Below, piece after piece: positions 25,601 through 38,017 of a stretch of 64,000 nucleotides of DNA. The stretch spans positions 18,489,181 through 18,553,180 of the forward strand of contig CAIIXF020000010.1 of assembly GCA_903813345.2 (NCBI GenBank), written 5' to 3'. Origin of the DNA: Owenia fusiformis (taxonomy: Eukaryota; Annelida; Polychaeta; Sabellida; Oweniidae). A program made the position numbers and the translations under genes. Numbering within the stretch: the stretch's first letter is position 1; each line of letters opens with the position of its first letter. The notes below the pieces were generated by a model, which made no database searches, was not told the DNA's origin, and saw only the letters and a list, made by a program, of their open reading frames with translations.

Positions 25601-28600
25601 CATTTGCACCGGTTAAAGTTGCCAGATTACCATTGATGTCATAAGTATACACCTCCGCGTGGTTAAGATTGTTTCTGCTGGATAAAAGCCTATTCCCATT
25701 TGAATCATATGTTAAAAATACACTTCGTGATGATGGTAGGACAGTCGATGAACTAGAAGAAGCAGACCTTGGAAATATTGGTGTTTTGTGTTTTGCAACG
25801 ACAATGCCATAATTATCATAAATATATGAAGTATTGAGGCCCAGGTGGTGTTCAGGCTCTCTTAGTTCATACATCAACTTTCTTGTTGATCGGTTGTAGT
25901 AATATGTAGAACGCCGAGTTTTTGAGTTTGATCCACTGCCGTATGTTACCACGATAGCATCAAGTTCTCCAATATACCATGAGTTTATGTTATTAGAGTA
26001 GTTGTTAACAGTCATCTGCATGAAGGTTTGTCCATTTCCAAATGTTTCCTTTTTCATATGAATGATATTACCATACTTGTCGAATTGATCAACTGAGAGG
26101 GTCTCTGATTTAATAACACCTCCATTTGTATCGTAATGTTTCACTACGTCATTTGTCATGTGAATTTTCTTTATCCTCCCACCTGTTGATGTATAGGATT
26201 TATCACTTTGAAGAATACGTAGTCCTCCGTGCTCTTTTTTGATGGATTTGATTAATGTCGTTAAAGGAAATGTCTGGTGATACATTGTCGTTGAAGACTC
26301 CTCGCTCTCAACTAATGTTTCAGATCTCTCTTCAAACCCCAATGAGCCACGGCCTTGTATGTTCATCCTCATGCCTTTGTACGTGAATTGTGTAGTGTTT
26401 AAGCCTCCGATTCCATTAGATTGTTCAAATTGTTTAACTACTGTTTGCCCCGAATTGACCTTTGGATCTGGATATTGGGTTGTTTCCCCACGGGTGTAGA
26501 TAGCTTTATCGGCCAATGATGAATATGTTATGCGTTTTGTATTGCCAAAACTATCAGTTATCGAGGTCATCAACGTTGCTTTGTTGTTATTAGTTGATAT
26601 GTACACACCACCACTAGCAAAACCAACAATGTCTGAGATGCCATCTCCCGTTACATCAACAAGGTATCTAGGGTGATTGGACACTGACCATCCTCCTGTT
26701 CCGCTCCCATACTGAGCCACCCATGTCTTGGGTGGAGCGAACTTCGAGCCTGTGTTCAACGCCACCATTACTCCAGACGAAGCGATTCCAACAACATCGG
26801 GAAGCCCATCTCCATTCATATCGTGAATATATCTCGGATTGGAGGCTACTCTCCATGTGTTTGATTGTCCAAACCCAGAGATCCACGTTTTTGAAGGCAA
26901 AAAACCTGAGCCTGTACTAAGTGATACTTCTACTCCACAACAAGAATACCCAACAATATCAGCCAATCCGTCACCATTGACATCGATCACAAATCTTGGG
27001 TGCTGATTTGTTCGCCAGCCCTGACTGTGTCCAAATATACCACTTCCCCAGACCGTGGCTTCAGCAAAGGATGAACCAGTGTTGAGAGATACGTAGACAC
27101 CTCCACTAGCCATGCCAACAATATCTGGAAGTCCGTCTCCGTTTACATCTTCGAGGTATCTAGGATGATTAGCTACACTCCAACCACCACTGGAGGTACC
27201 GTATGCTGCTATCCACTGCCGTGATGGTTGGAATGTGGAACCTGTCCCGAGGGACACGTGCACTCCACCACTTGCAAACCCAACTATGTCAGGCAATCCA
27301 TCGCCGTTTACATCCTTCACAAATCTTGGATGGCTTTCAACTCGCCAACCACCCGCAGAATATCCAAATTGCGCCAACCATAGCCTAGGAGCCGTAAATG
27401 ATTCCGACCCAGTGTTGATTGATACGTAGACCCCGCCACTTGCGAAGCCGACGATGTCCGGGAGTTGGTCACCATTGACATCAACAATATGTCGAGGATG
27501 ATTACCGTTCCAACCTCCACTACCTATACCAAAAGAGTTAACCCAGTACTTAGCTGCTTGGAATGATCCGTTCTGGTTGAGTGCTACCATAACACCTGCA
27601 TTTGCAATACCAACAACATCCACCAGACCATCATCGTTCATATCCACCATCCACCTTGGATGGTTTGTCACCTGCCAGCCACCAGTCCCAGTTCCGAATT
27701 GATTTATCCAATACCCAGGTGTGTTTGTACTTTCAATGTCTGATACACCTTGGAACGCAAACTGAACTGGTTTCTGACATTTTCCATTTCTACCACAAAG
27801 TTGAATGCTTGACACGATACTTTGTTTCGATTCTTTCGCCTCGTTATACGTTATTTTCATCTCTCTCTGTAGGTGTCCAGCAACGAGAGTTCTGATAGTC
27901 TTAAGACGTTTGTTCTGAGTTTGAAAAACACCACCATTGAAGTAAGAAATGGACACATCTCCACGAGCTTCATAGTCTAAGACGATTAGAATGTCTTTAT
28001 AGGTAACATTAGCAAGAAGATATCCATTTGTACTATCGACGTATGCAATATTGACGACATTGTTTGTATAATCACTGACTGAATCCAGTTTCCACGCGTG
28101 AACGTTGTTTTGTCCAGGTGCCATCACTAGTGACGTCTGTATTCTCCCATATGTTAATTTCCGATTGTTTTTAGTTCTAACTTCAAATCCTTGAGAACCG
28201 CGGTTGTAGATTCTTGAGAATGAGTCGATTTCAGTACTATAGGTGGAGCCATCTGTTCCATAGATTCCTGTTGTTAGCTCAAGTCTAGATCCATCTAAAC
28301 AGTACTTGTCGCCATTATCATATTTGACACGACCTTTGCGACCATCCTGTGCCCATGTTATAGCACACCTGGAATTGAATATATAATTATAAATTTATAT
28401 TTTATGAATTATTATATATTTATTATTTTTTGCGTTTATAATGATGCAATGGAGTGGTCCGTTGAATCCATCATCCGTGTTGTGCAATTATGCACAAATA
28501 GTGAAATGTGTGGATTTTTTCACAAAGTGTGCTTTTGATAGGCAAATAAGCTGAATTGGGTTTCAAAACAGAATATGTCATAAATTATGCTGCCTTTTAG

Positions 28601-30494
28601 ATTGCATGCTTCACAGTTCAGATTTGTTTTTCAACGATAAATAGAAATGCCTTTAAAAATGTAAATGTAATATTGCTTTCCAGGGTAACGTGAAGAATAG
28701 CCAAAAAGTATGATGATAAGTATTGTAAGTTCCAAAATGAAAAAAAACTTCTCGCACAATTTTCAATTTCTACATGAATGATTTTTTAAGCTTCAATAAT
28801 TACAACAAATACGGTTTATATCCCATGGATTATCGATTCTGTACGTTACATATTCTTAATTTCTTATGAATTAAAAATGTTATGGTCACTTTTAGGGTGA
28901 GAATTACAGCAACTACCCCTTTGATCGTTTTGTGTCAAAATATTATTTTCAACCAAATACACACGCCCTGTGATCGGAAGAAATGAACGGGGGGGGGGGG
29001 GAGTAGCCGATTTTGCCAGAAAACTCAACAAATCTGGAAGAATTATTTTTTCAAGAGAAAGTTTACAATGATTGAATTGCAAAATGAATAGGTGTACGGC
29101 ATGCGGAAATATGTTAAGTCTTATAGGATTTGTTTTAACTGATAGGCTTCTAAGAAATCTATTAGAAAGGCGCGCGTCACCAACTTCCAAATGCCAATTC
29201 TTTTGCTATAAATCAAGCAATAATGGTCTACACGACCTGATACAAGAATGAAACAAACACCAATGTCAATATTCAAAAATAATTAATAATTAATAATATT
29301 CAAAAAGCAAATATTGATGTAGTAAAATGGATATAAAACTAAAGAAAATCGAGCTTTATAACTAGCTTATTTATCTTTTCTACGAAGCGTAATTTAAAAA
29401 CGTTTATAGAGGTAATTTACTGGGAGGGATTCAATAATTAATATGGGTTTTATTCCGAGGGATAATACGATATTTCCCGATGGCGTCAAAATCATTAGTC
29501 AGTAGTCATTACTTGTGTAGAGCTTATTGATATACTAGTAAACAAGTTCTACATTAGGGCTGCATGTAGTTCTTTGGAAAGAGGGTCATAAATCTTCTTA
29601 GAAGTGTTTACCTGATAAGTCGAATGAAACGATTAAAAACAAAATGTAAATTTTCAAATATACAAATGATTAACTTCATATCATCAAATCAATTGGCCCT
29701 TTTCCAAATCAATGGAAAAATAGATAGCATCGTGGGTGTTGGACTTTTTTGGTAGGGCTAGAATATATGCCAGCCTATAGCAAGAGTCATTTAATTTCTT
29801 GATTTAACAAGTAATTCCATTTGGATCAACTTAAAACACCATCAGAATCTAACTATATGACCCTATTTACGTGTGGATTGTGATTTCACATTAAAAAATC
29901 GGATCCCTTTAAGAGTAAATGAACTTTTAAATGTATTTCAACATTGTGTCAATGGGGATTTAGCCCGACCCTTTTTTAGAAAACTTGAAAATCTTTAGAA
30001 TTTGAATAAAGGTAAATAACTGTACATATCAAAGTTGTTTTGATAGAAAATTGCCCACAGAATTAAAATATGCCATCAAATAGAAGCAAATGTTAGTCTT
30101 TATGGTTAAAAATGCATATCTCCTAAAATCTCATTAAAAACGAGACTTTAAGAGATTTCAATATATGAAAAATACTCTATAAAACAAAGAGCGGGTTTGT
30201 GTACAAATGAAAAGGTAAAAATAGAGACACGGCATCTTACCTAGAAATTTGAGACAACCCGTTTATTGTCCAACCCAGTCCCATGGGACCGTTACTTGAT
30301 CCACTGTCGTATTCTAGGTCCAAATCTAGTAAATGGCGAGGAAATCCTTTGGGTGGCTCAATTGGAACTTTATACTTCGCTTGTCCCTGTTCGACGTTAA
30401 ATTCACTTGGCATGTTTCCTACTTCATAACTCGAGGCCAGGTATAGGCGGATCATCACGACCGTCAGCAGCTGGGCAGTACTGCCTATCGCCAT
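22677..30494 (-). CDS. Secreted SpvB / FG-GAP / TcB-middle / RHS-repeat protein, Tc-toxin B-C-like (two coding exons, 1,981 aa)
   Basis: Exon 1 is 30494-30241 and exon 2 is 28368-22677. The GT-AG junction (AG|G, Arg85) joins them into 1,982 codons including TAG. Residues 1-20 look like a signal peptide. Residues about 35-300 match the SpvB N-terminal domain (YKVPIEPPKG, SGSSNGPMGLGWTINGLSQIS). Residues about 304-680 are seven repeats of about 54 aa of FG-GAP/VCBS type (HPRFVKDVNGDGLPDIVGFA). Then come a TcB-like middle region (GRGSLGFEERSE), about 850 residues of RHS/YD repeats (YDEFDRKIYESRPDG), and the RHS core ending in GRFLSPDPHVQDP...KDPSGY near residue 1726. The last 255 residues hold a Gly/Ala-rich hydrophobic stretch and an unrecognised tail. 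In bacterial Tc toxins this layout forms a shell enclosing a self-cleaved C-terminal effector. Whether that applies here is inference. The reading frame is intact. A bacterial origin by transfer is likely but must be tested. It differs from teneurins, which have EGF and NHL domains. Confidence 0.9.
28369..30240 (-). other. Intron 1 of the RHS gene, with poly-G tract
   Basis: The donor is GTAAGA (30240 downward) and the acceptor TTCAATTCCAG (ending 28369), read on the minus strand. The intron is AT-rich, with no exon-like content. A run of 13 G lies near 28990. It falls inside the SpvB domain. Confidence 0.8.
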
Positions 30495-30521
30495 GGTTAC
30501 TAGAATAGTATTTCCAACTAC
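30495..30521 (-). promoter_or_regulatory. 5' UTR end of the RHS gene with upstream splice acceptor
   Basis: On the minus strand TTTCTTTTGTAG precedes TTGGAAATACTATTCTAGTAACC and the ATG, so the coding exon probably begins after a 5' UTR intron. Donor-like sites further upstream are GTGAGTATAT (reading down from about 30724) and GTAAGATTTC (from about 32985). The second follows a segment with AAAAATGGCGG and a short open frame that ends before the donor, so it could be a first, non-coding exon. Confidence 0.5.
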
Positions 30522-33500
30522 AAAAGAAATTATTTCAATTTACTAGAACAGTAAAATGACTCCCTATGCTAAATATACTGGCGGCCAGACACGTTGGGCT
30601 ATACGTGTCCTTAAATCTGTTACAATTACGCTCAAGTTAAATAGAATGTCAAATGATCAATGTCTACTTTTGTTGGCTTTGTATTGACTTTTTATTATAA
30701 TATTTCCGTAATAGTATATACTCACCAGTTATTTCCAATCTGCCTGGAACTGATGCGATTGAATCTTTTTGTATGTAGCTGTGCAAATTGAACTGAATTC
30801 AGAATATAATATAATTCTTTACTCATTGGTAATTTTGGAACTAATGGTAATTGTATCCTGGTGTCTGTTTATATACCACTTACATTGTAATAGTCTCTTC
30901 GATGAGTCACCTCCTCTAACAGAATTCTCAATAAGGAAGTTTAAAGGTTCTTATTTGTTCCGAGATGCCTATTGAATTCGGACAATATGGGAATTCCAGA
31001 ATTATTCATATTTTCTTTTGTATGGCCATGGACTCACGGGTTATCGAATTGCAAGTTGTCATTCATTCACTTTTGTTAGTTTTAAGGTATTTATTTCAAT
31101 CTGAGCAGTAAAATGGTTTTCTGAACATGTCTCAGACTCAACAGATTTAACCAAAGTGAGGTAACCAATACAGATGGGAAGAAGGACATCCAGGTAACTA
31201 TAATTGCAAAAGGACAAAATTATTACATAAATCCCAACTGACCAACGAGAGAGCAAAATGTAAAAATATGCCCTTAAACAGTCATCGTCAATATTGTGTT
31301 ACATGCTAAGGTTATCGCGTGTCTCTAATAAGGAAGTTTAGAAGTTGTTCACTGATATCCTATTATCTTAAGTATTTTGTAGCTAGAGTATTCACCCTGG
31401 TATAGCATGACGGTTACGCCACCTCTGAAAACGAGGTTTGACTGCTACGTTCACTGATTTATCCAATAAAATGGCCGCGATGGAACAAAAAGCTAAGGTT
31501 GGTGCATTATTTTCTACTACTGTGTATCAATGGAAGCATGAACGATTTATGTAAGCATCGCATTCGGTGATGCATTCAGTAATGTACATTTTGAACGTAG
31601 TCTTTGCAAATTGATGCCCGGGGATAACATGAAATAAGCGAAAACTGTCGAGTTTGAAATTCAAAACTACATAAAATTTATTTATTTGTTTATTTTTCTC
31701 GTTAGGGCATGGTCTACATTGCCTAACAACCTTGGTGTTTAGAGATGTAACCTACATACGATCATCCAAAGTCAATTAAAGATGCAGTATGCCATAGGTT
31801 TTTTCCCAGACAAGCAATGATGACCCATTGTTATTGGACATATAATATCTCACATACCATGGATATGTCTTTAGAATAGCTTATTTAGAATAGCTTATTT
31901 GTATATTATTGCCGAAATATTGATATAATCAACCAGAACAACCAAACTCCTGAATTTAACACAATCGATTCATCGGGTAGCGAAGGGAATCCCCGTTGAG
32001 TCGCACAAGCGCCAACACGCGCCTTGAACCAGGCAGCCAATCAGGTTCATGATAAACAAATTCAAAGACCAGTCAGATAACAGGGGGATTTTCACGGTAT
32101 ATTCAAACTTTAGATTGAATTAATTTCCGCGAAAGTAATTAGATCGGTCAGCACAATTGCAAAATAAACACTGAAAGCGGGGGATTTGGGACTACTTCGT
32201 TGGTAAAAAGATTGGTAAATATGTGGTGAAATTCAATATGCAAAAATATCTAGAGGGGTCTTGATTGTGATATCCTACGGCATAGAGCCTCTTCAAGCAT
32301 TGGAAACCACCTAATATGTTCTACTCAAGCCATAATAATGTATTTTGAATTTGCGGCAATGCAAAAAATCGAAGGACGGTTACGCGAATCTCGTTCAAAT
32401 ATGAAACCCCGATTCATTTCATATCGCTTGTGATCCAAAATTGAAATGTTGCTATATATTTTTCAACCAGATTTGATTTGAGTCCTGAAAACAAATATAG
32501 GCAATTCAATATTCCATGTCTTACCAGTTATTACAATAACATGGAAAGAGGCTATCAGAACTAGCAATCTTGACTTGTCAGGTATACATGCACGTAACAG
32601 TCTGCTAAATATCTAATGTACAACTAATACAATATGTTACCGTCCATAAAAATCATGCAATTAATGCGAAGTCGTCTAACGACCTTGCGATTGAAACCTT
32701 GTTATTAACATTACATGTATACACCACATTCCTGTTCTGAATTTGTCATTTTATGGCTGCATTATACAAAGCACTTTACTTACAGTTAGTATTTTGAGTG
32801 GGTCTGAGGCACATATTCTGAGAAAAAACGAGAGTGGACTAGAAACTATGAACTTGAATATCTTAGCCGGTAGGTTTACAACTTATATTCTGCTTCTTGA
32901 AGACATCACAGCAGATTTAACTCAGTCTTTATAATCATCCATATATACGTCACCGAATGGAACCTGTTTAAAAGGAAATCTTACCTGTGAATCTAGCCTA
33001 CTGGCAAGAAAGAGGACATGCTGTCTTTCCCATCCGCCATTTTTTGTGATCGCTACAGCAAAATTTGCAAATCGCCTTGACGTAACCGTAATGCTATAAC
33101 AGGGTGGTATTAGGATGTATTTGGTAGTTCCAAATGACAGCTGTAGCTGTAATGAGACTACTTGTCAATAAATGATTCTGTTAAAAACAGTTTACACATA
33201 ACAACACCATTTTTGGATATGAATTGTAATTCGTGTTTTATGTCAAAGTATAATTTGGTATTTTCAGGAAACGCAAAATGTATGTTTTGAACTTTGAAGT
33301 ATTTTTGATAAACATTTGATAAACACTTAACTACAAGAGTTCCTTAATGTCTCACTAAAGAACAGTAATACAAAACAATAGATCAGTGTTCGGCACGTCT
33401 TTGAAAACGTCCATTCTATTTTGGATGCAAGTAATCACAGTCACAGTCACTAATACTATTTTCAAAATTTGCCTCTCGTTGACTAGCGTATCAAAGGACG

Positions 33501-34089
33501 TTAAACTGAATAATAAGGAGGTGCGTTACACTTGTTAAGAGAACCTGTGTGTGAGCGTGTAGAGAACCATAATTCTACACGTTCACGTTTAAGTTTTAAA
33601 AACACTCTTTTGTGAAATCGAGAAACGTGCATTTTGTATTCATTATTTCATACTTGTATCTCGTAAAAATAACTTAACTAATCCTTTTTGTTTACAGATC
33701 AAAATGTCATTTTGCAATTTATTCATCACTCCTTCCTTATTTGCTGTGTATTCATCCCATATTCATCTCATCCCAGATATTTTTCATTTTGATGAACCTT
33801 GTAATCAGTTTACAATATCATGCAAAATTCGATATTGTAATATTCAACAATTGCGGAACGCAGAAAAAGGCAAGGCAGTGCTAGTTTTACCTAGCAGAAC
33901 TTTTAAACAATTTACAGGGAGCTAAAACAGGATTTTGCAGTAGGCCTAGACACACAGATGTCTATATACCATACGCGGAAGACTTGACGCTGTTGGTCTT
34001 TATAGAGATCTAAATATGAACTTCATCCTGATGCCGTACAATTAGGATGGATGTATGCGCAAGTGCCAACGAAAAAGTCCCTAATCACA
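30522..34089. other. Gap between the RHS and creatine kinase genes
   Basis: No protein-coding exon is supported. Likely 5' UTR exons of the minus-strand RHS gene are at about 30725-30770 and about 32986-33050. An ATG in plus orientation at 31471 (ATGGCCGCGATGG) opens only a short frame and is not followed by a recognisable gene. The frame at 33704-33925 has no recognisable content. Confidence 0.45.
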
Positions 34090-34384
34090 GGGTTTGTACC
34101 AAATTAGACTTGAGAGTTGAACGCGCGGGGTAAGGTACATCACGAGGGGGATGAAATTTGAGCAAACTGATGTTTTCATCGTTTCAGAAATATCTAATCT
34201 AGTTTCTAGATATTTCTATCTGAAAATGTCTATAATAACATCCTAAACAGAGTCAGTGAACTTGACAGAGAATGTCATAGTTAAACCTTGAAACGATGAA
34301 AACATCAGTTTGCTCAAATGTCATCACCCTCGTGTTGTACCTTACCCCGCACGTTAACTGTCACGCTTAATTTGGTACAGCCCC
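34090..34384. mobile_element. Palindromic MITE upstream of the creatine kinase gene
   Basis: The left arm reads GGTTTGTACCAAATTA ... GGGGTAAGGTACATCACGAG ... GAGCAAACTGATGTTTTCAT. The right arm is its complement (ATGAAAACATCAGTTTGCTC ... GTACCTTACCCCGC ... TAATTTGGTACAGCCC). The arms are about 110 bp with a loop of about 70 bp. No coding capacity. Confidence 0.8.
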
Positions 34385-34780
34385 TTTGCTAATATGCATG
34401 GTTACTGAACACAGAAAAAAATGAAAACATCTAAGAGTACATCAGTCATATACAAGGGAACAAAAACGTCAACTATCAAAAATCATAATCCAAGGTTAAA
34501 AGAAACAGTGTCTTATAACCCCCCCCCCCCAACCAAGGCGATTACGTTATTGATGCCATAATCAGAGGGAAACTGAAGTTGTTCTCGTTGTTAGATGTCC
34601 GCATCCTACGTCACCATAAACGAATCATTTAACAGACAGATTTAGTTGTGACGTATATAACTAATAACTATAGTTTTATGTTGCTAGGCGACGCATCAAT
34701 TATTCTGTGGTTATGGTGACATATATAACGTCATAAACGTCTAACGCACTTTCGTTCAAACAGACAAGAAAAATATCAAA

Positions 34781-36043
34781 ATGGCGGCGTTTTTAATGGG
34801 AAGAAGGGCGATTTTATCCCTTGGAGGTGCTGGGTCATTAGGATATCTTGCATACCGTGCCGACAAAGAGAGGGTACAAGCGCGCCTAGGAACGACTAAT
34901 ATTCATTTGAAGTACCCAGCTTCTGCAAATTTCCCTGAACTCAGCCAACACAACAACACAATGGCAAAATGTCTTACCCCTGCCATTTATGCTAAATTGA
35001 GGGATAAGGCTACTCCTAATGGTTGGACTCTCGATCAATGTATTCAAACAGGCGTTGACAATCCTGGTCACCCCTTCATTAAAACCGTTGGAATTGTTGC
35101 TGGTGACGAAGAATCATACGATACATTTGCGGATCTTTTCGACCCAATCATCGAAGATCGACATGGTGGATACACGAAAGATCAAATTCACCCTACAGAT
35201 CTCGATGCATCGAAAATACGTGGAGGCAATTTTGATGAAAAGTACGTCTTGTCATCACGTGTACGTACGGGTCGTTGTATACGAGGTCTGAGCCTTCCAC
35301 CTGCTACTTCAAGAGCTGAAAGACGTGAGGTCGAACGAGTTTGTATCGATGCACTCGGCTCTCTAGACGGACAATTCAAAGGTCAATATTATTCCCTTAG
35401 CAATATGACCGACGAGGAGCAAGAAAAGCTGATCAATGACCATTTCCTCTTTGATAAACCAGTCTCTCCGTTGCTCACGTGTGCAGGTATGGCAAGGGAT
35501 TGGCCCGATGGTCGTGGTATTTGGCATAACACAAACAAAAATTTCTTAGTATGGGTAAACGAAGAGGATCATACGCGTGTTATCTCTATGGAAAAGGGAG
35601 GAAATATGCGTGCAGTTTTCCAACGATTTTGTGATGGACTTAATAAAGTAGAAGGAAGCATTAAGCGAAAAGGATGGGAGTTCATGCATAGTGATCATCT
35701 AGGGTACATCTTGACATGCCCTAGTAACCTCGGTACTGGCCTGAGAGCTGGTGTTCACGTCAAGCTTCCAAATGTAGGCAAGGATCCTCGCTTTGACGAA
35801 ATCCTGGATTGCATGAAGCTACAGAAACGCGGTACCGGTGGTGTCGACACCCAATCCACAAATGGTATATTTGATATTTCAAACTCCGACAGACTTGGAG
35901 TGAGTGAAGTTGAGCTATGCCAGTTAGTAATAGATGGCGTGAATACCCTGGTCCAGATGGAACAGCGGCTAGAAAAGCGCAAGTCCATCGATGATCTACT
36001 TCCGGCTAGTATGCGTCCACAACGCAGAGGACGATTTTCATAA
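34781..36043 (+). CDS. Mitochondrial-type creatine kinase, single exon, 420 aa
   Basis: The enzyme transfers phosphate between ATP and creatine; the mitochondrial form sits in the intermembrane space. One uninterrupted frame covers the protein. Residues 1-35 are a basic/hydrophobic leader ([21 protein letters not shown]), as in mitochondrial isoforms. The phosphagen kinase N-domain contains [11 protein letters not shown] and EDRHGGY. The catalytic domain has [12 protein letters not shown], the reactive cysteine at residue 313 ([14 protein letters not shown]), and the substrate loop [10 protein letters not shown] followed by DRLG. Length and the HPFIKTVG region favour creatine over arginine kinase. 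The C-terminus is basic (RPQRRGRFS), possibly for membrane lipid binding (inference). The ATG is in AAAATGG context. No catalytic residue appears lost. Absence of introns is unusual for this family and suggests a retrocopy that stayed functional. AATAAA lies 190 bp downstream. Confidence 0.95.
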   Translation: MAAFLMGRRAILSLGGAGSLGYLAYRADKERVQARLGTTNIHLKYPASANFPELSQHNNTMAKCLTPAIYAKLRDKATPNGWTLDQCIQTGVDNPGHPFIKTVGIVAGDEESYDTFADLFDPIIEDRHGGYTKDQIHPTDLDASKIRGGNFDEKYVLSSRVRTGRCIRGLSLPPATSRAERREVERVCIDALGSLDGQFKGQYYSLSNMTDEEQEKLINDHFLFDKPVSPLLTCAGMARDWPDGRGIWHNTNKNFLVWVNEEDHTRVISMEKGGNMRAVFQRFCDGLNKVEGSIKRKGWEFMHSDHLGYILTCPSNLGTGLRAGVHVKLPNVGKDPRFDEILDCMKLQKRGTGGVDTQSTNGIFDISNSDRLGVSEVELCQLVIDGVNTLVQMEQRLEKRKSIDDLLPASMRPQRRGRFS

Positions 36044-36232
36044 ACATTAAATTCAAATTCAAATTCTAAACGCAGTAAAATACCAACAATCGAAACTAAA
36101 AGAAGACGAAATGACTTTTAAAGTTTTACAAACTGAGTGCAGTATTATCAGATTATCAGTATATTTATTCTATTTATTTATAACGTAAGACTGCTATCGT
36201 TTGCAAAAGTATCAAGGAAAATTAGTAAGCCT

Positions 36233-36238
36233 AATAAA
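36233..36238 (+). promoter_or_regulatory. Polyadenylation signal of the creatine kinase gene
   Basis: AATAAA lies about 190 bp after the stop codon in AT-rich sequence, a normal spacing for a short 3' UTR. Confidence 0.6.
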
Positions 36239-37729
36239 ATGATATAATCAATCAAGTTGCATTATTCTGTTTTACTGATTTTAGGCAGAACTTGATAGTT
36301 TAGGCTTTCAGACTATGAATATTTGCAGATTCAGAAAATCTAACCAAGAGCAAATACACCAAAAGTAAATTGACATGATCATGTCTGATACCTCCATTTT
36401 GTTTTCGCAAATACAATTGAATTTGAAAAAGTTAGACAATTTGATTTTCTATGTTAAGATAGTTTTTTGTGAATCTTTTACTGAATAGATATCCTGAAAT
36501 CTGAAGGCAAGATCATGATTTTTTAAATATTACATTTTAGTATAGTAGGAACAAGGGGTTCCCATGCACCCATAAGGTGTGAATAAGTTACATACATTTT
36601 TGTAATCCCTAGGGTGTCTATTTAATGAATTCATTTGTTAACATTGCCAGCTAATGTCCCATAGTACTTTTATGGCGGCATTCAGTTACCATGGTTACGC
36701 ATCTTTAGACATCTTACCTTGGTATCTTAAATCATTTGTAGCTCTGTCATTATTTGGTCTATAGAAATGATATTGGTACCAAATTGAATCCGTTAAATTT
36801 CCAATAAATTTATGATATTCAATTATGCAAATTATCTAATTTGCATAAATTATGACGTCATCAATCTATTTTTGGTTCAGAATTTCCAACTATAGCAACG
36901 TATCTATTAGAACTGAGGCCGTATGGCAAAATTTCTGAAAGGTTTTGTCCTTTATTCTATTAGTAGAAGCTATAAGCAACATAAAAGTGAAAACAGATTC
37001 AAAATTGAATCAGTATTACGAAAGTTATGTAACTTTCGAGGCAGCTATCGTGAATGTCATTATTTGACAATAATATACATACGTCTTACCTTGGAGTCTT
37101 GAATCAATGTAGCTTCGCCATTATTTGGTCTCTGATTATTGGTATCTGATTAAACCTTATTAAATTTACTATATGGTTACAATATTCAGTTATGCAAATT
37201 AGCTAATTTGCATTAATTGTGACGTCATCAATCCATTTTTGGTTCAGAATATCCTAGTATAGCAACATATCTATTAGAACTGAGGCCGTATGACAGAATG
37301 TGTGCATAGTTTTGTCCCTTATTTGATGAGTGGAAGATATAAGCAACATTAAAGAGACAACAAATCTTCAAAATTGGATCAGAATTAACAAAATTATCCA
37401 GCTTTGGAGGCAGCTACTGTGAACGTCATTGTTTGACAATTATAAAAAGAATATTAAATTAACAAAAAAGGTAACAACCATAGTTGTTTCAATCTTATTG
37501 AGTAAAAATGTGCATGTATTGAACTGAACTAATAAGTATGTGGAAAGGTTACATGCATTTTGACTATCATTCACAGGGGTCAAAACGGTTATCTCGACCC
37601 TGTATATTAAAGATCCAATCTTATAATTTACCATGCACTTTCAATGATTCATATAAATAGTATACATATAGTCTGCTTTTCATCATATTCTTCATATTCT
37701 TGATTCTTAAAGCATCTGAAGTATAAAGC

Positions 37730-38017
37730 ATGATTAGAAGTGAAGATGATTCATCATATGGTTTATGTAATATTTCTAACATTTCAGATGCTATGGTAAC
37801 ATCACTTGATAATGAGGTTTTTACATTTCACGTTCTTAATGAGTTAAAAGAAAGTTATTCTCCCTTTGCTTTAGAGATAAATAGTCACATGAATTTGTTT
37901 AAAAAAATTATAACTCAATTTAACCCCCTCCTGACAGCCCCCATATTTGAAGATTTTGGTGAAACCTGGCAAAATACATTAATAATTAGGTTCCAGAAGC
38001 CCCCAGAAGCTATATGA
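37730..38017 (+). other. ORF-like segment in the left palindrome arm (95 codons)
   Basis: An open frame, MIRSEDDSSYGLCNISN ... FTFHVLNELKESYSPFALEI ... FEDFGETWQNT, runs into the start of the minisatellite. The right arm carries the same segment in opposite orientation (39565-39930) and stays open despite substitutions and a duplication. I do not recognise the family. It could be a remnant of a transposon-encoded or captured host exon. Confidence 0.3.

Noticed and set aside
22677-28127. Calling the RHS gene a teneurin
   Set aside because: The N-terminus is SpvB and FG-GAP, with no EGF, NHL or transmembrane segment near the N-terminus. The RHS part is of bacterial Tc type.
22677-30494. Bacterial contamination as the source of the RHS gene
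   Set aside because: A spliceosomal intron with good donor and acceptor joins two parts of the frame exactly, and animal genes with introns flank it on the same contig.
31471-31555. ATGGCCGCGATGG start-like site after a CCAATAAA-like context
   Set aside because: It opens fewer than 30 codons, and no downstream exon with a recognised product was found.
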